A stretch of DNA of 64,000 nt from Shewanella sediminis HAW-EB3 (GTDB taxonomy: Bacteria; Pseudomonadota; Gammaproteobacteria; Enterobacterales; Shewanellaceae), in NCBI RefSeq assembly GCF_000018025.1, contig NC_009831.1, positions 558,001 through 622,000 on the forward strand, given 5' to 3'. Both the position numbers and the translations under genes were made by a program. This document shows positions 56,295-64,000 of this stretch, in pieces. The notes beneath the pieces were generated by a model that was given only the letters and a program-made list of their open reading frames with translations, was not told the origin of the DNA and made no database searches. Every line of letters starts with the position of its first letter. The first letter of the stretch is position 1.

Positions 56295-57584
56295 ATGTTT
56301 CGCATCTGCCTTTTGGCTGTTATTTTTGGCTTCTCCGCTCTCTCCCAAGCCGGAAGTGCCACGGTATTCGATACCGAAAGCCTTAGGTTAGAGTTAGAGC
56401 ATGCCAATCCGGGCGATCACATCATACTCAACCCTGGTCTATATGAAGGCCGGTTCGACATAGAAAAGCCTCTCTCCCTTTCCAGCCGCGGTGGTAGCAC
56501 TATTGATGCACAGGGAGAGGGAAGTGCTATCACCATCCACTCATCTGGTGTAGAGATCTCAGGGCTCACCATAGAGCACTGGGGAAACGATCACTACGAG
56601 CGAGACTCGGGTATCTTGGTGATGGCGGGCAGCGATGATGTCAGCATCAATAATAACCGGCTATCCGGAGACGGTTTCGGCATCAGAGCCGATGAGCTAA
56701 ATCGGATCAAGATCAATGACAATATTGTCACAGGCAACGCTTCGCTATATAAGCTAGATCGGGGCGATGGCATCCATCTTGACCATGTCGTCGGGGCTGA
56801 GGTGTGGGGCAATGTCATCTCTCACGTCAGAGACGGTGTCTATATAGAGTCTGGAAGTCACAGCAAGGTAGCCGGTAATCGCTTCTTCGAGCAACAGTAT
56901 GGCATTCACTATATGTACTCCAGCATGGATGAAGCCTTCAACAATCAAAGTTATCGTGTCGATGGTGGGTATGCTCTGATGAGTTCAAAGCAGATCCATC
57001 TGCACAGCAATCAGGTCTGGGATGCCGTCGATTTTGGTATCCTGCTTAATATGAGCCAGGATTCGGTCATTGAGGGCAACCGAGTCGAGCAGATCCTTAA
57101 TCCTGATGAGAATCCGGTTCAGGGTAAAGAGGGAAAGGGGATCTTCATCTATGGTGCCAGAGATAATCGGGTCGTCGGAAATCGTTTTTCACTTTGCGAT
57201 ATCGGTTTCTATATGGCCATGGGCGGTGAAGGAAATCTGGTCTATGAAAATCAGTTTGTCGATAACTTCAGTCAGGTTAAATATGTAGGCGATAAGCTAC
57301 TTGAGTGGAGTAAAGATGGACGTGGAAACCACTGGAGCGGATATCTGGGGTGGGATCACAGTTCTGACGGTATTGGCAATAGCCCGTATCGCCCAAATGA
57401 TAATATCGATAGGCTATTCTGGCTCTACCCGGAAGCGAATTTCTTGATGGGAAGTCCGATAGTGATGGTGCTTAGATGGGTGCAGAGACAGTTTGAGATT
57501 GGTGAGCCCAGCGGCATTATCGATAGCTACCCTCTTCTTAATTTTACTCCCCCATTCGATTTCGAGTTTGGCGTTCCTCATTGA
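56295..57584 (+). CDS. nosD: NosD-like periplasmic beta-helix copper-processing protein, copy 2
   Basis: This 429-residue secreted beta-helix protein follows nosL by 6 bases. Its signal peptide (MFRICLLAVIFGFSALSQAGS) starts directly at the ATG. Repeats and the C-terminal block GDKLLEWSKDGRGNHWSGYLGW match copy 1. Confidence 0.87.
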   Translation: MFRICLLAVIFGFSALSQAGSATVFDTESLRLELEHANPGDHIILNPGLYEGRFDIEKPLSLSSRGGSTIDAQGEGSAITIHSSGVEISGLTIEHWGNDHYERDSGILVMAGSDDVSINNNRLSGDGFGIRADELNRIKINDNIVTGNASLYKLDRGDGIHLDHVVGAEVWGNVISHVRDGVYIESGSHSKVAGNRFFEQQYGIHYMYSSMDEAFNNQSYRVDGGYALMSSKQIHLHSNQVWDAVDFGILLNMSQDSVIEGNRVEQILNPDENPVQGKEGKGIFIYGARDNRVVGNRFSLCDIGFYMAMGGEGNLVYENQFVDNFSQVKYVGDKLLEWSKDGRGNHWSGYLGWDHSSDGIGNSPYRPNDNIDRLFWLYPEANFLMGSPIVMVLRWVQRQFEIGEPSGIIDSYPLLNFTPPFDFEFGVPH

Positions 57585-57610
57585 AAGTTGAAGGTTACTC
57601 AGGAGGCAAG

Positions 57611-58513
57611 ATGAATACTGCTGTTTCTGCCAGAAATATAAGCCACAATTTTGGGGCTGATGTTGCACTCGATGATGTGAGTTTCGAGATGAAACAAGGG
57701 CAAACGATGGCGTTGCTCGGTCATAACGGTGCAGGTAAATCTACCCTGATAAAGATCTTGCTCGGTTTGATCACACCTACTGGAGGTGTGATCAATATTT
57801 TAGGGCGGAATATAAGAAAAAATACCAGTCGTTCGGACCTGAAGTTAGGGTACCTTCCTGAAAATGTGAGCTTTTATGATAAGTTGACCGGCGAGGAGAT
57901 TTTAACCTATTTTGCTGAGCTCAAGGGGGTAGGAAAAAACAGAGTCTGTGAATTAATAGAGGAGTTTGGTTTAGGTTATGCCAAAGACAGGGCATTAAAA
58001 ACCTACTCTAAAGGGATGAAGCAAAGGTTAGGCTTTGCCCAGGCGATTCTCTGTGAGCCGGAGTTATTGCTGCTCGATGAGCCTACCGTCGGATTAGATC
58101 CCGTTGCCTCTCAATTTCTCTATGGAAAAATTGATGAGCTCAAGCGGCTTGGCTGTGCTGTTATTGTCTGTACCCATGAATTATCACTCATTGAAAACAA
58201 TATCGATACCGCCCTTATCTTAGGTAAGGGTCGGTGTCTGGCATCCGGGAACCTCGGCGAACTCAGATATGAGAGTCGGTTAAAAACAAGGTTAACCTCT
58301 CCTTCATTAGCTGCGTTGGTGAATGACAGCGAGCGATTAGCCTCTCTTTATACCGATAATGCGCTGTTGCTGGATAGCGAGAGCAAGCAAGATGTCGTTC
58401 AATATTTAACTGCCGAGTGTGGTCTGTTTGATTTTGCTCTGAAAGAGCCGGGTTTAGCCGAGATCTATCATTTTCATATGCAGAAGTATTCTCAGCTTGG
58501 AGTCGTTAGTTAA
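57611..58513 (+). CDS. nosF: NosF-like ABC transporter ATPase, copy 2
   Basis: This 300-residue ATPase has Walker A GHNGAGKS, signature YSKGMKQRLGFAQAI, Walker B LLLLDEPTVGLDP and CTHELSLIE. ATG 57611 has AGGAGG 8 bases upstream. Unlike copy 1 it does not overlap nosD. The C-terminal third is quite divergent from copy 1. Confidence 0.92.
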   Translation: MNTAVSARNISHNFGADVALDDVSFEMKQGQTMALLGHNGAGKSTLIKILLGLITPTGGVINILGRNIRKNTSRSDLKLGYLPENVSFYDKLTGEEILTYFAELKGVGKNRVCELIEEFGLGYAKDRALKTYSKGMKQRLGFAQAILCEPELLLLDEPTVGLDPVASQFLYGKIDELKRLGCAVIVCTHELSLIENNIDTALILGKGRCLASGNLGELRYESRLKTRLTSPSLAALVNDSERLASLYTDNALLLDSESKQDVVQYLTAECGLFDFALKEPGLAEIYHFHMQKYSQLGVVS

Positions 58514-58514
58514 T

Positions 58515-59345
58515 ATGTTATTTCACTCATCAGTATTGGTCATCGCTAAAAAAGAGATCCGGGATAGCCTGAGGAATCGATGGGTAACCTTTATCTCGCT
58601 TATTTTTTTGCTTCTCTCTCTTAGTGTTACGTTTGCAGGTAGTGCCGTTGTTGGTCAATTGGCGTTGCCGAAGTTGGATGCCCTGATATCGAGTCTATCT
58701 ACAATTTCTGTATTTATTATTCCGTTAGCGGCAATGTTAGTCAGTTACGATGCCTTCATTGGGGAGGATGAGTCCGGGACTCTACTGTTATTACTCTCCT
58801 ATCCACTGTCCAGGTTTCAAATTTTATCGGGTAAGCTTATCGGGCACAGTGTGATTATGAGTTTTACTATCAGTTTCGCTTTTGGACTGACAGCTGTGCT
58901 CTTGCTTATATTCGGTGATAACTATGACGTTGCCGCCACAGTCGGTCAGTTTAGTCAGTTTATTTTGACCAGCATATTACTCGCGATCACGTTTATTTTA
59001 CTGGGCTATATTGTCAGCTTAAAAGCGACTGAAAAAGCTAAGGCGGTTGCGACGGTTCTGTTTGTTTGGTTTCTGTTCGTGCTTATCTATGATCTCTTGC
59101 TGTTGACGCTATTAGTTGCCGATATTTCATTCTTTAATCAGTATATTATCAATGTCTTAATTGCACTAAATCCTACGGATCTGTATCGCGCAATTAATCT
59201 TATCGGTACCGATGCGAGCAAGGGGAGCCTTGCTACATTATCTGCATCGGGTTGGGGAAAAATCGCGCTTTATCTTGTAATGGGTTTGTGGGTTTCAGGT
59301 TTGATGCTTGTTGCTAACTTCGTGTTTAAACGTAGGCAGCTATAG
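58515..59345 (+). CDS. nosY: NosY-like ABC transporter permease, copy 2
   Basis: This 276-residue, six-helix permease (AKKEIRDSLRNRWVTF, IGEDESGTLLLLLSYPLSRFQIL) starts just after the nosF stop. It is the membrane part of the NosFY transporter and is closely related to copy 1. Confidence 0.9.
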   Translation: MLFHSSVLVIAKKEIRDSLRNRWVTFISLIFLLLSLSVTFAGSAVVGQLALPKLDALISSLSTISVFIIPLAAMLVSYDAFIGEDESGTLLLLLSYPLSRFQILSGKLIGHSVIMSFTISFAFGLTAVLLLIFGDNYDVAATVGQFSQFILTSILLAITFILLGYIVSLKATEKAKAVATVLFVWFLFVLIYDLLLLTLLVADISFFNQYIINVLIALNPTDLYRAINLIGTDASKGSLATLSASGWGKIALYLVMGLWVSGLMLVANFVFKRRQL

Positions 59346-59523
59346 TGATTCACTTCGTTCGATTAACAGATGTAAAATGGCTTGAAACGCTTTATAACCG
59401 AGCTTTACTAAAGGTTATTTTTTCTTGGGTGAAATGAGTTTCAGGTTTGTCTTGTTGTCTTTATGTAAACGATTAAATGCTATATATGTGAGCGTGGGCG
59501 TCTCGATATTTTATATCTGATTT

Positions 59524-59550
59524 GATTTTGGAGTACAATCACATTTTTCC
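59524..59550 (+). promoter_or_regulatory. Conserved block upstream of regulator copy 2
   Basis: GATTTTGGAGT followed by ATCACATTTTTCC matches the block at 47734-47761 before regulator copy 1. The rest of the 279-base spacer is AT-rich and has no gene. Confidence 0.45.
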
Positions 59551-59624
59551 ATTATTATATTAAGTAAACTATCAATAAGTTCATTGCTAACTCATTGATG
59601 TTAATTGATTCATAGAGGTTCAAG

Positions 59625-60908
59625 GTGCTAAAAATTACTCCTTATTTGGAGTTAGATGAAGAGGCTAAGCAATTAGTTGATCATGCTAATAATGTGACCG
59701 TTACATTGACAGTATCAGAGTCTGCTGTCTTACATCTGCTATTACTCTCTTCTAGCTCTGTCTGTACCAAAGAAGATCTTCTCGCAGCAGGCTGGCCCGA
59801 TCGCGTGGTTGCAGCAACATCTTTAACTCAGTGCGTCAGCACCCTAAGAAAGAAGCTTGAACCCTATCCTGAAGTGATGTTGAGAACGATTGCCGGACGT
59901 GGTTATCAGTTGAATGTGTCCACACGTTCTCATATTAAGATGCTTGCGGTTAACGATGCTGAGTCTGTACGTGCGGCTATCGTAGATGTATCGCTGCTGG
60001 TTAAGTTCAGTGGCATAGTCATAGCGTTAATGATTGGTTTGTCTGTTTGGTATTTCAGTGATTACCATGGGGTCGTACAAGACACGGCTAGCTGGAATGC
60101 GGATAAGTCTATCGAACTGAATATCGGTGGCGTTAAGCAAGATGTTCAGTTGTTGTATAAAGATAATGTCGCACATCTGCACCCCTCTATGTGGCAGAAG
60201 CATTTAGCACCGGAAGTGAACCACTTAACTCATTTGAACAAGTTTAATGGTTTCGCGCTGACGGATGGTAATTACTACTCTATGGCCGTGTGCCCCGATG
60301 CCGATGACAAGAGTTGTTCCGGCAAGGGGTTGATCAACATTACAGCGATCGACCCGACTCCCGCCGGGTTAAATATGAAAAATTTTGCGGCATTAACCAA
60401 AAAGATGGAGCAAAGGATCCGCTATAACAGGGTCATCATTCCTCATAATGAGCCGGGAACCAGCGGTTTTGTTGAACATCATTATCACGCCGATGTTTAC
60501 TATCCGGTTCAGGGCAATATGTTGGTTAGATCCGATATCAGCCTGTCGCTCATCTATGAGGGAGAAGACTCAGGTAAGTTCTATTCCGCTGCTTGTATCA
60601 CTGATGAAGAGTGTGCAACTACGCCGATTAAATACAAGATAAAAGGTAAGTTTAAGCAGTATGCAGAGCAGATTAACGGCCTGGATGTCGATGTTTTTCA
60701 TGTCAGGGTTGGTCAGAAAGAGCTGATCAAACCAGATAAGGTGAGCTCATCTGCGATGCATTTTTATCGCGAAATAAGAAAGCATGAGATAGTTGAAGAA
60801 GACCTCTACTTCTATCGGGTCTATAAAGATACTGACACGGCGGTGTGGATAGTGCCAATTCTGGGCAATCTTGTTGCCTGGTATGAGTATGATAAAGTCA
60901 AACTCTAG
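59625..60908 (+). CDS. CadC/ToxR-like membrane-bound transcriptional regulator, copy 2
   Basis: This 427-residue protein starts at GTG 59625, preceded by AGAGG. Winged helix (SESAVLHLLLLSSSSVCTKEDLL...TIAGRGYQLNV), membrane helix (IVIALMIGLSVWYF) and periplasmic domain with the same two cysteine pairs (CPDADDKSC and CITDEEC) match copy 1. The two regulators probably respond to the same kind of signal. A hairpin region follows. Confidence 0.88.
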   Translation: MLKITPYLELDEEAKQLVDHANNVTVTLTVSESAVLHLLLLSSSSVCTKEDLLAAGWPDRVVAATSLTQCVSTLRKKLEPYPEVMLRTIAGRGYQLNVSTRSHIKMLAVNDAESVRAAIVDVSLLVKFSGIVIALMIGLSVWYFSDYHGVVQDTASWNADKSIELNIGGVKQDVQLLYKDNVAHLHPSMWQKHLAPEVNHLTHLNKFNGFALTDGNYYSMAVCPDADDKSCSGKGLINITAIDPTPAGLNMKNFAALTKKMEQRIRYNRVIIPHNEPGTSGFVEHHYHADVYYPVQGNMLVRSDISLSLIYEGEDSGKFYSAACITDEECATTPIKYKIKGKFKQYAEQINGLDVDVFHVRVGQKELIKPDKVSSSAMHFYREIRKHEIVEEDLYFYRVYKDTDTAVWIVPILGNLVAWYEYDKVKL

Positions 60909-60927
60909 GATCTAGTTTAGAGAGCGG

Positions 60928-61035
60928 CTGAAAGCGCCTGCGAGTTCGGGCTACGCCTTACGAGAAAAAAGCATTGGCTCTTTTCTCGTAGCGAAGCGTT
61001 CTCGTTACTCGTAGTGAGCTTGCGAACGCCTTCAG
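60928..61035. repeat. Imperfect 108-bp palindrome between module 2 and fre
   Basis: The left side CTGAAAGCG...GCTACG...TACGAGAAAA and the right side mirror each other over about 108 bases, with a perfect inner stem TACGAGAAAA (60959-60968) / TTTTCTCGTA (60981-60990). Some internal TACGAG units recall the GAGCTAC repeat at 24481. It lies between convergent genes and can also terminate transcription. Confidence 0.7.
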
Positions 61036-61040
61036 AATCT

Positions 61041-61751
61041 TTACTTAATAAACGCGAAGGCATCGCCGTAGAGGTGATCTTCTTCCAGTCCCATAGTGCG
61101 GAACAGTTCCCGCGCCGTTCCCACCATATCGAAACGACCCGCGATATAGATGTCATAGCCATTGAGGCTGACAAAGTCAGTCCTTATCTGATCCAGAAGG
61201 TTAGCTTGCTTTCCCTTCCAGTCATCATTGGCCTGCTCGAGTACAGGTACAAAATGCATCCATGGATGAGCATCATGCCATTCCCGTGCGATAGTCTCGT
61301 AATACATGGCATCCTGAGTCCGGCAACCCCAGTAGAATGTAGTTTCCACTTGCAGGTCTAATGCTATCTGATGCTCAACGATACTCTTGATATAGGAGAA
61401 GCCGGTACCGCCTGCAATCATGAGGCGCGGGCGTTGACTTTCATGACGCAGATGAGCATCACCGCCAGGTACTTCAACTTCAATAGTGGCGTTGTTTTGT
61501 AAACACTCTTGCATACGATCTACGACCTGCATCGGGTAGCTTTCACTCACTGCGGCACCGATATGTAGCTCAATATGTTCGGCATCGGGTGCCGAAGCGA
61601 TCGAGAATGGACGCTTGTCTTTTTCATCCATAACGACGCAAAGATACTGGCCAGCCTTAAAGTCAAAAGCTGTTTCAGGCTTCAGAATGATCTGATAAAC
61701 CGCCTCATTAAATGGGGTGACTTGTTCTATCTTACAGCGAATCGTTTTCAT
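61041..61751 (-). CDS. fre: NAD(P)H-flavin reductase
   Basis: This 236-residue protein reduces free flavins with NAD(P)H. Seen are RPFSIAS (flavin-binding), the GGTGFSYIKSI nucleotide loop and the final GLEEDHLYGDAFAFIK. It follows ubiD after 80 bases on the same strand, the E. coli ubiD-fre arrangement. The upstream hairpin region should serve as its terminator. Confidence 0.93.
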   Translation of the reverse strand: MKTIRCKIEQVTPFNEAVYQIILKPETAFDFKAGQYLCVVMDEKDKRPFSIASAPDAEHIELHIGAAVSESYPMQVVDRMQECLQNNATIEVEVPGGDAHLRHESQRPRLMIAGGTGFSYIKSIVEHQIALDLQVETTFYWGCRTQDAMYYETIAREWHDAHPWMHFVPVLEQANDDWKGKQANLLDQIRTDFVSLNGYDIYIAGRFDMVGTARELFRTMGLEEDHLYGDAFAFIK

Positions 61752-61831
61752 CTAACGTCCTTTTAATGCCCCTCTGTGGAGGCTTGTAATAATCGTTTTG
61801 GCTAATCTTGTTTAAGATCTCAGACTATAAA

Positions 61832-63313
61832 TTATAGGGTAGGGGCATCGTCTATGCCCAAGTCGTCCCAGATAGTATCGATTCTTTGTTTCACGGCCTC
61901 ATCCATCACGATTGGGGTTCCCCATTCACGATCGGTTTCGCCTTCCCACTTGTTGGTGGCATCCATCCCCATCTTCGAGCCCAGACCCGCAACAGGCGAA
62001 GCAAAGTCGAGATAATCGATAGGAGTGTTTTCTATCATGACGGTATCGCGCTTGGGATCCATACGCGTGGTGATGGCCCAGATAACATCGTTCCAGTCAC
62101 GACAATTAACGTCTTCATCGACGATAATAATAAACTTGGTATACATAAATTGGCGCAGGAATGACCAGGCTCCCATCATCACCCGCTTGGCGTGCCCTGG
62201 GTACTCTTTTCGTATCGAGATCACCGCCATACGGTAAGAGCAGCCTTCTGGTGGCAGATAGAAATCGATAATTTCAGGGTACTGCTTGCGCAGAATCGGC
62301 ACGAAGATTTCATTCAATGCCACGCCCAACATAGCTGGCTCATCAGGTGGACGGCCGGTGTAGGTACTATGGTAGATAGCGTCTTTTCTGTGGGTTATAT
62401 GGGTCACTGTGAAGACAGGAAATTTATCTGTCTCGTTGTAATAACCGGTATGATCGCCATAGGGACCCTCTTCGGCCATCTCCTCGGGATCGATATAACC
62501 TTCTAAGATGATCTCGCTGGTGGCGGGAACCTCCAGATCACAGCTTATGGCCTTGCATACATCGGTGCGCTCACCACGCAGCAGGCCCGCGAAGGCATAT
62601 TCGCTCATGGAGTCGGGTACCGGAGTCACGGCCCCTAAGATGGTTACGGGATCTGCACCCAGCGCGACGACTACCGGGTAACGTTCACCGGGGAATTTCT
62701 CTTTAAAATCTTTAAAGTCGAGCGCGCCACCACGGTGATCGAGCCAACGCATAATCAGTTTATCTTTATCGAGCAACTGTTGACGGTAGATCCCGAGGTT
62801 TTGTCGTTTCTGACGCGGCCCCTTAGTGATGGTCAGTCCCCAGGTTACCAGAGGAGCGACATCGCCGGGCCAGCAATGCTGGATAGGGAGTTTAGTCAGG
62901 TCGACATCACTGCCGGTTTTTATTACTTCCTGACAGGGAGCGTTGCGAACCGTTTTCGGCGGCATATTCAAGGCTTGCTTGAACATAGGGATCTTGGATA
63001 TAGCGTCTTTAAAGCCACGTGGTGGCTCAGGCTCCTTCAGGAATGCCAGCAGTTCACCGACCTCTCTGAGTGCGAGGGGATCTTCTTTACCCAGTGCCAT
63101 GGCGACGCGTTTCGGTGTGCCAAACAAGTTTGCCAATACCGGCATCTCGTTGCCAACCGGATTTTCAAACAGCAGAGCAGGGCCCTTGGCGCGCAACACA
63201 CGATCGGCGATCTCTGTCATCTCAAGATGGGGATCGACCGGATGGCTGATACGTTTAAGTTCACCATTCGCTTCCAGGTGGCTTATAAAACTGCGTAAAT
63301 CCTTAAAACTCAT
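61832..63313 (-). CDS. ubiD: 3-octaprenyl-4-hydroxybenzoate carboxy-lyase (UbiD)
   Basis: This 493-residue enzyme decarboxylates 3-octaprenyl-4-hydroxybenzoate in ubiquinone synthesis and uses prenylated FMN. Its length is near E. coli UbiD (497). Motifs include [18 protein letters not shown] at the start, [14 protein letters not shown] [30 protein letters not shown] and [16 protein letters not shown]. The ubiA gene of the same pathway lies at 22211. It starts a short operon with fre. Confidence 0.95.
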   Translation of the reverse strand: MSFKDLRSFISHLEANGELKRISHPVDPHLEMTEIADRVLRAKGPALLFENPVGNEMPVLANLFGTPKRVAMALGKEDPLALREVGELLAFLKEPEPPRGFKDAISKIPMFKQALNMPPKTVRNAPCQEVIKTGSDVDLTKLPIQHCWPGDVAPLVTWGLTITKGPRQKRQNLGIYRQQLLDKDKLIMRWLDHRGGALDFKDFKEKFPGERYPVVVALGADPVTILGAVTPVPDSMSEYAFAGLLRGERTDVCKAISCDLEVPATSEIILEGYIDPEEMAEEGPYGDHTGYYNETDKFPVFTVTHITHRKDAIYHSTYTGRPPDEPAMLGVALNEIFVPILRKQYPEIIDFYLPPEGCSYRMAVISIRKEYPGHAKRVMMGAWSFLRQFMYTKFIIIVDEDVNCRDWNDVIWAITTRMDPKRDTVMIENTPIDYLDFASPVAGLGSKMGMDATNKWEGETDREWGTPIVMDEAVKQRIDTIWDDLGIDDAPTL

Positions 63314-63413
63314 GTGGAATTACTCGCTGCTATTAAAGTGTGATATGGCGCGCACTATACCATTTTTAGTACGCATGTTTAACTGCTTAGGTTGATTTAT
63401 GAGGAGACAATAA

Positions 63414-63676
63414 TACCAATCAGTATAAGAAAGTGATCTACTCAGCGTGTTTTTTGGCAACTAATTCAAGGCGAATGGATGATGGAATGGTTGTTCCCTT
63501 GTAAGGCCATTCAACGCAGAAGTAGGCAGCCCAAAACACGCCTAACAGGCGAGTTTTAGCGCATCCGATGCTGTGTTAACGAGCTTTAACGTAGAATAAC
63601 TATGTTCTTCACTCGTTGCCTTGCCTCAGAAGCGCTAAATTCTCGCTGAGCGATCACATCTTTATACTGATTGGTA
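63414..63676. mobile_element. MITE-like 263-bp element
   Basis: The ends TACCAATCAGTATAA on the left and its reverse complement TTATACTGATTGGTA on the right form a 15-bp perfect terminal inverted repeat, and similarity continues inward to GTGATC / GATCAC. The interior codes for nothing clear. It looks like a non-autonomous transposon. The remaining spacer from 63314 to 63780 has no gene. Confidence 0.8.
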
Positions 63677-63780
63677 TAAATAGATAAGATAGAGGTAAAT
63701 TACTTCTTGCTGTAAATAGGAGTAATATAGGGGGACGGTCAAGTCTGCTCTGATGATAGAGCGAGTGTGGAGGGAGGCAA

Positions 63781-64000
63781 ATGAGTCAATTATCTCGTGT
63801 TAGACGGGCTGTTATCTTGTGTGGTTTGCTGTCTCTTTCAAGTCTAAGTGCACAAGCTTCTGATCGCTTCAATTGGAGCAGTAATGTGTGGGTTCAACCT
63901 ACCTGGAGCAGTAGCTGGGGTCATCACTATCCAAACTATAATAGTGGTTGGCGTTGGGGTGTTGGAGTCAGCACAGGATCACCTTACTGGAATAATCACG
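63781..64000 (+). CDS. Trp-rich secreted hypothetical protein, partial
   Basis: An ATG at 63781, with GGGAGG just upstream, opens a frame that runs off the right edge (73 codons seen). A signal peptide is evident (RAVILCGLLSLSSLSAQA), followed by a region rich in Trp, Ser, Asn and His (FNWSSNVWVQPTWSSSWGHH). No family can be named from the fragment. Confidence 0.7.
   Translation, partial: MSQLSRVRRAVILCGLLSLSSLSAQASDRFNWSSNVWVQPTWSSSWGHHYPNYNSGWRWGVGVSTGSPYWNNH

Noticed and set aside
37774..60908. Assembly artefact producing a false duplication of the sir module
   Set aside because: The two copies differ throughout in DNA and protein, have different spacers and overlaps, and different nosL leaders. 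A collapsed or duplicated assembly would be near identical.

Overview
The window reads as chromosomal DNA of a marine Shewanella or close relative. The basis is the gene content: an MtrC/OmcA-type outer-surface multiheme cytochrome, an octaheme SirA/MccA sulfite reductase locus, a Tsx/OmpK porin, ubiD-fre, and QmcA/NfeD genes. Species cannot be fixed from sequence reading alone.

Layout. 1-10.4 kb: the 3' part of a decaheme surface cytochrome, a secreted S9 peptidase, a DUF4382 lipoprotein, a YebC-like protein, a LysR regulator divergent from an EmrAB-type efflux pair, and an ElaA-type acetyltransferase. 10.5-24.5 kb: mostly housekeeping (radical SAM protein, MscS channel, uridine phosphorylase, Tsx-like porin, NfeD plus two SPFH proteins, a Rid protein, uvrD, ubiA), with several small tandem duplications between genes. 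24.5-28.2 kb: an accessory patch holding a complete IS3-family element with a 3-bp target duplication, then a lone KAP-type P-loop NTPase gene flanked by inverted copies of a hairpin-rich repeat whose stems covary. 28.2-34.1 kb: a MazG-like protein, an NhaC-type antiporter, a second S9 peptidase, and a DUF2975/HTH pair.

34.2-60.9 kb is the most interesting region. A minus-strand set of cytochrome c maturation genes (CcmF-, CcmH- and CcmG-like) diverges from two complete, head-to-tail copies of one eleven-gene respiratory sulfite reductase module. Each copy runs: octaheme SirA (seven CXXCH plus one CX15CH), secreted rhodanese, FKBP isomerase with a Met-rich tail, CcmI/NrfG-like TPR protein, Tat-exported 4x[4Fe-4S] SirC, NrfD-type SirD, NosL, NosD, NosF, NosY, and a CadC/ToxR-like membrane regulator. 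Gene order is identical but the sequences have clearly diverged, so this is neither a very recent duplication nor an assembly artefact. The heme lyase set is single and presumably shared. No nosZ is present, so the NosLDFY genes most likely serve the copper site of SirA.

How they work together (inference from known families): menaquinol is oxidised by SirD, electrons pass through SirC to periplasmic SirA, and sulfite is reduced to sulfide. The Ccm-like proteins attach heme at the unusual CX15CH site, NosLDFY and perhaps the Met-rich FKBP supply Cu(I), and the terminal membrane regulators may sense a periplasmic signal. Hairpins with a shared CCCTGCAAGG apex lie just before both nosL genes, and a conserved block precedes both sirA genes.

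60.9-64 kb: a long imperfect palindrome, fre and ubiD on the minus strand, a 263-bp MITE-like repeat, and the start of a Trp-rich secreted protein that runs off the end.
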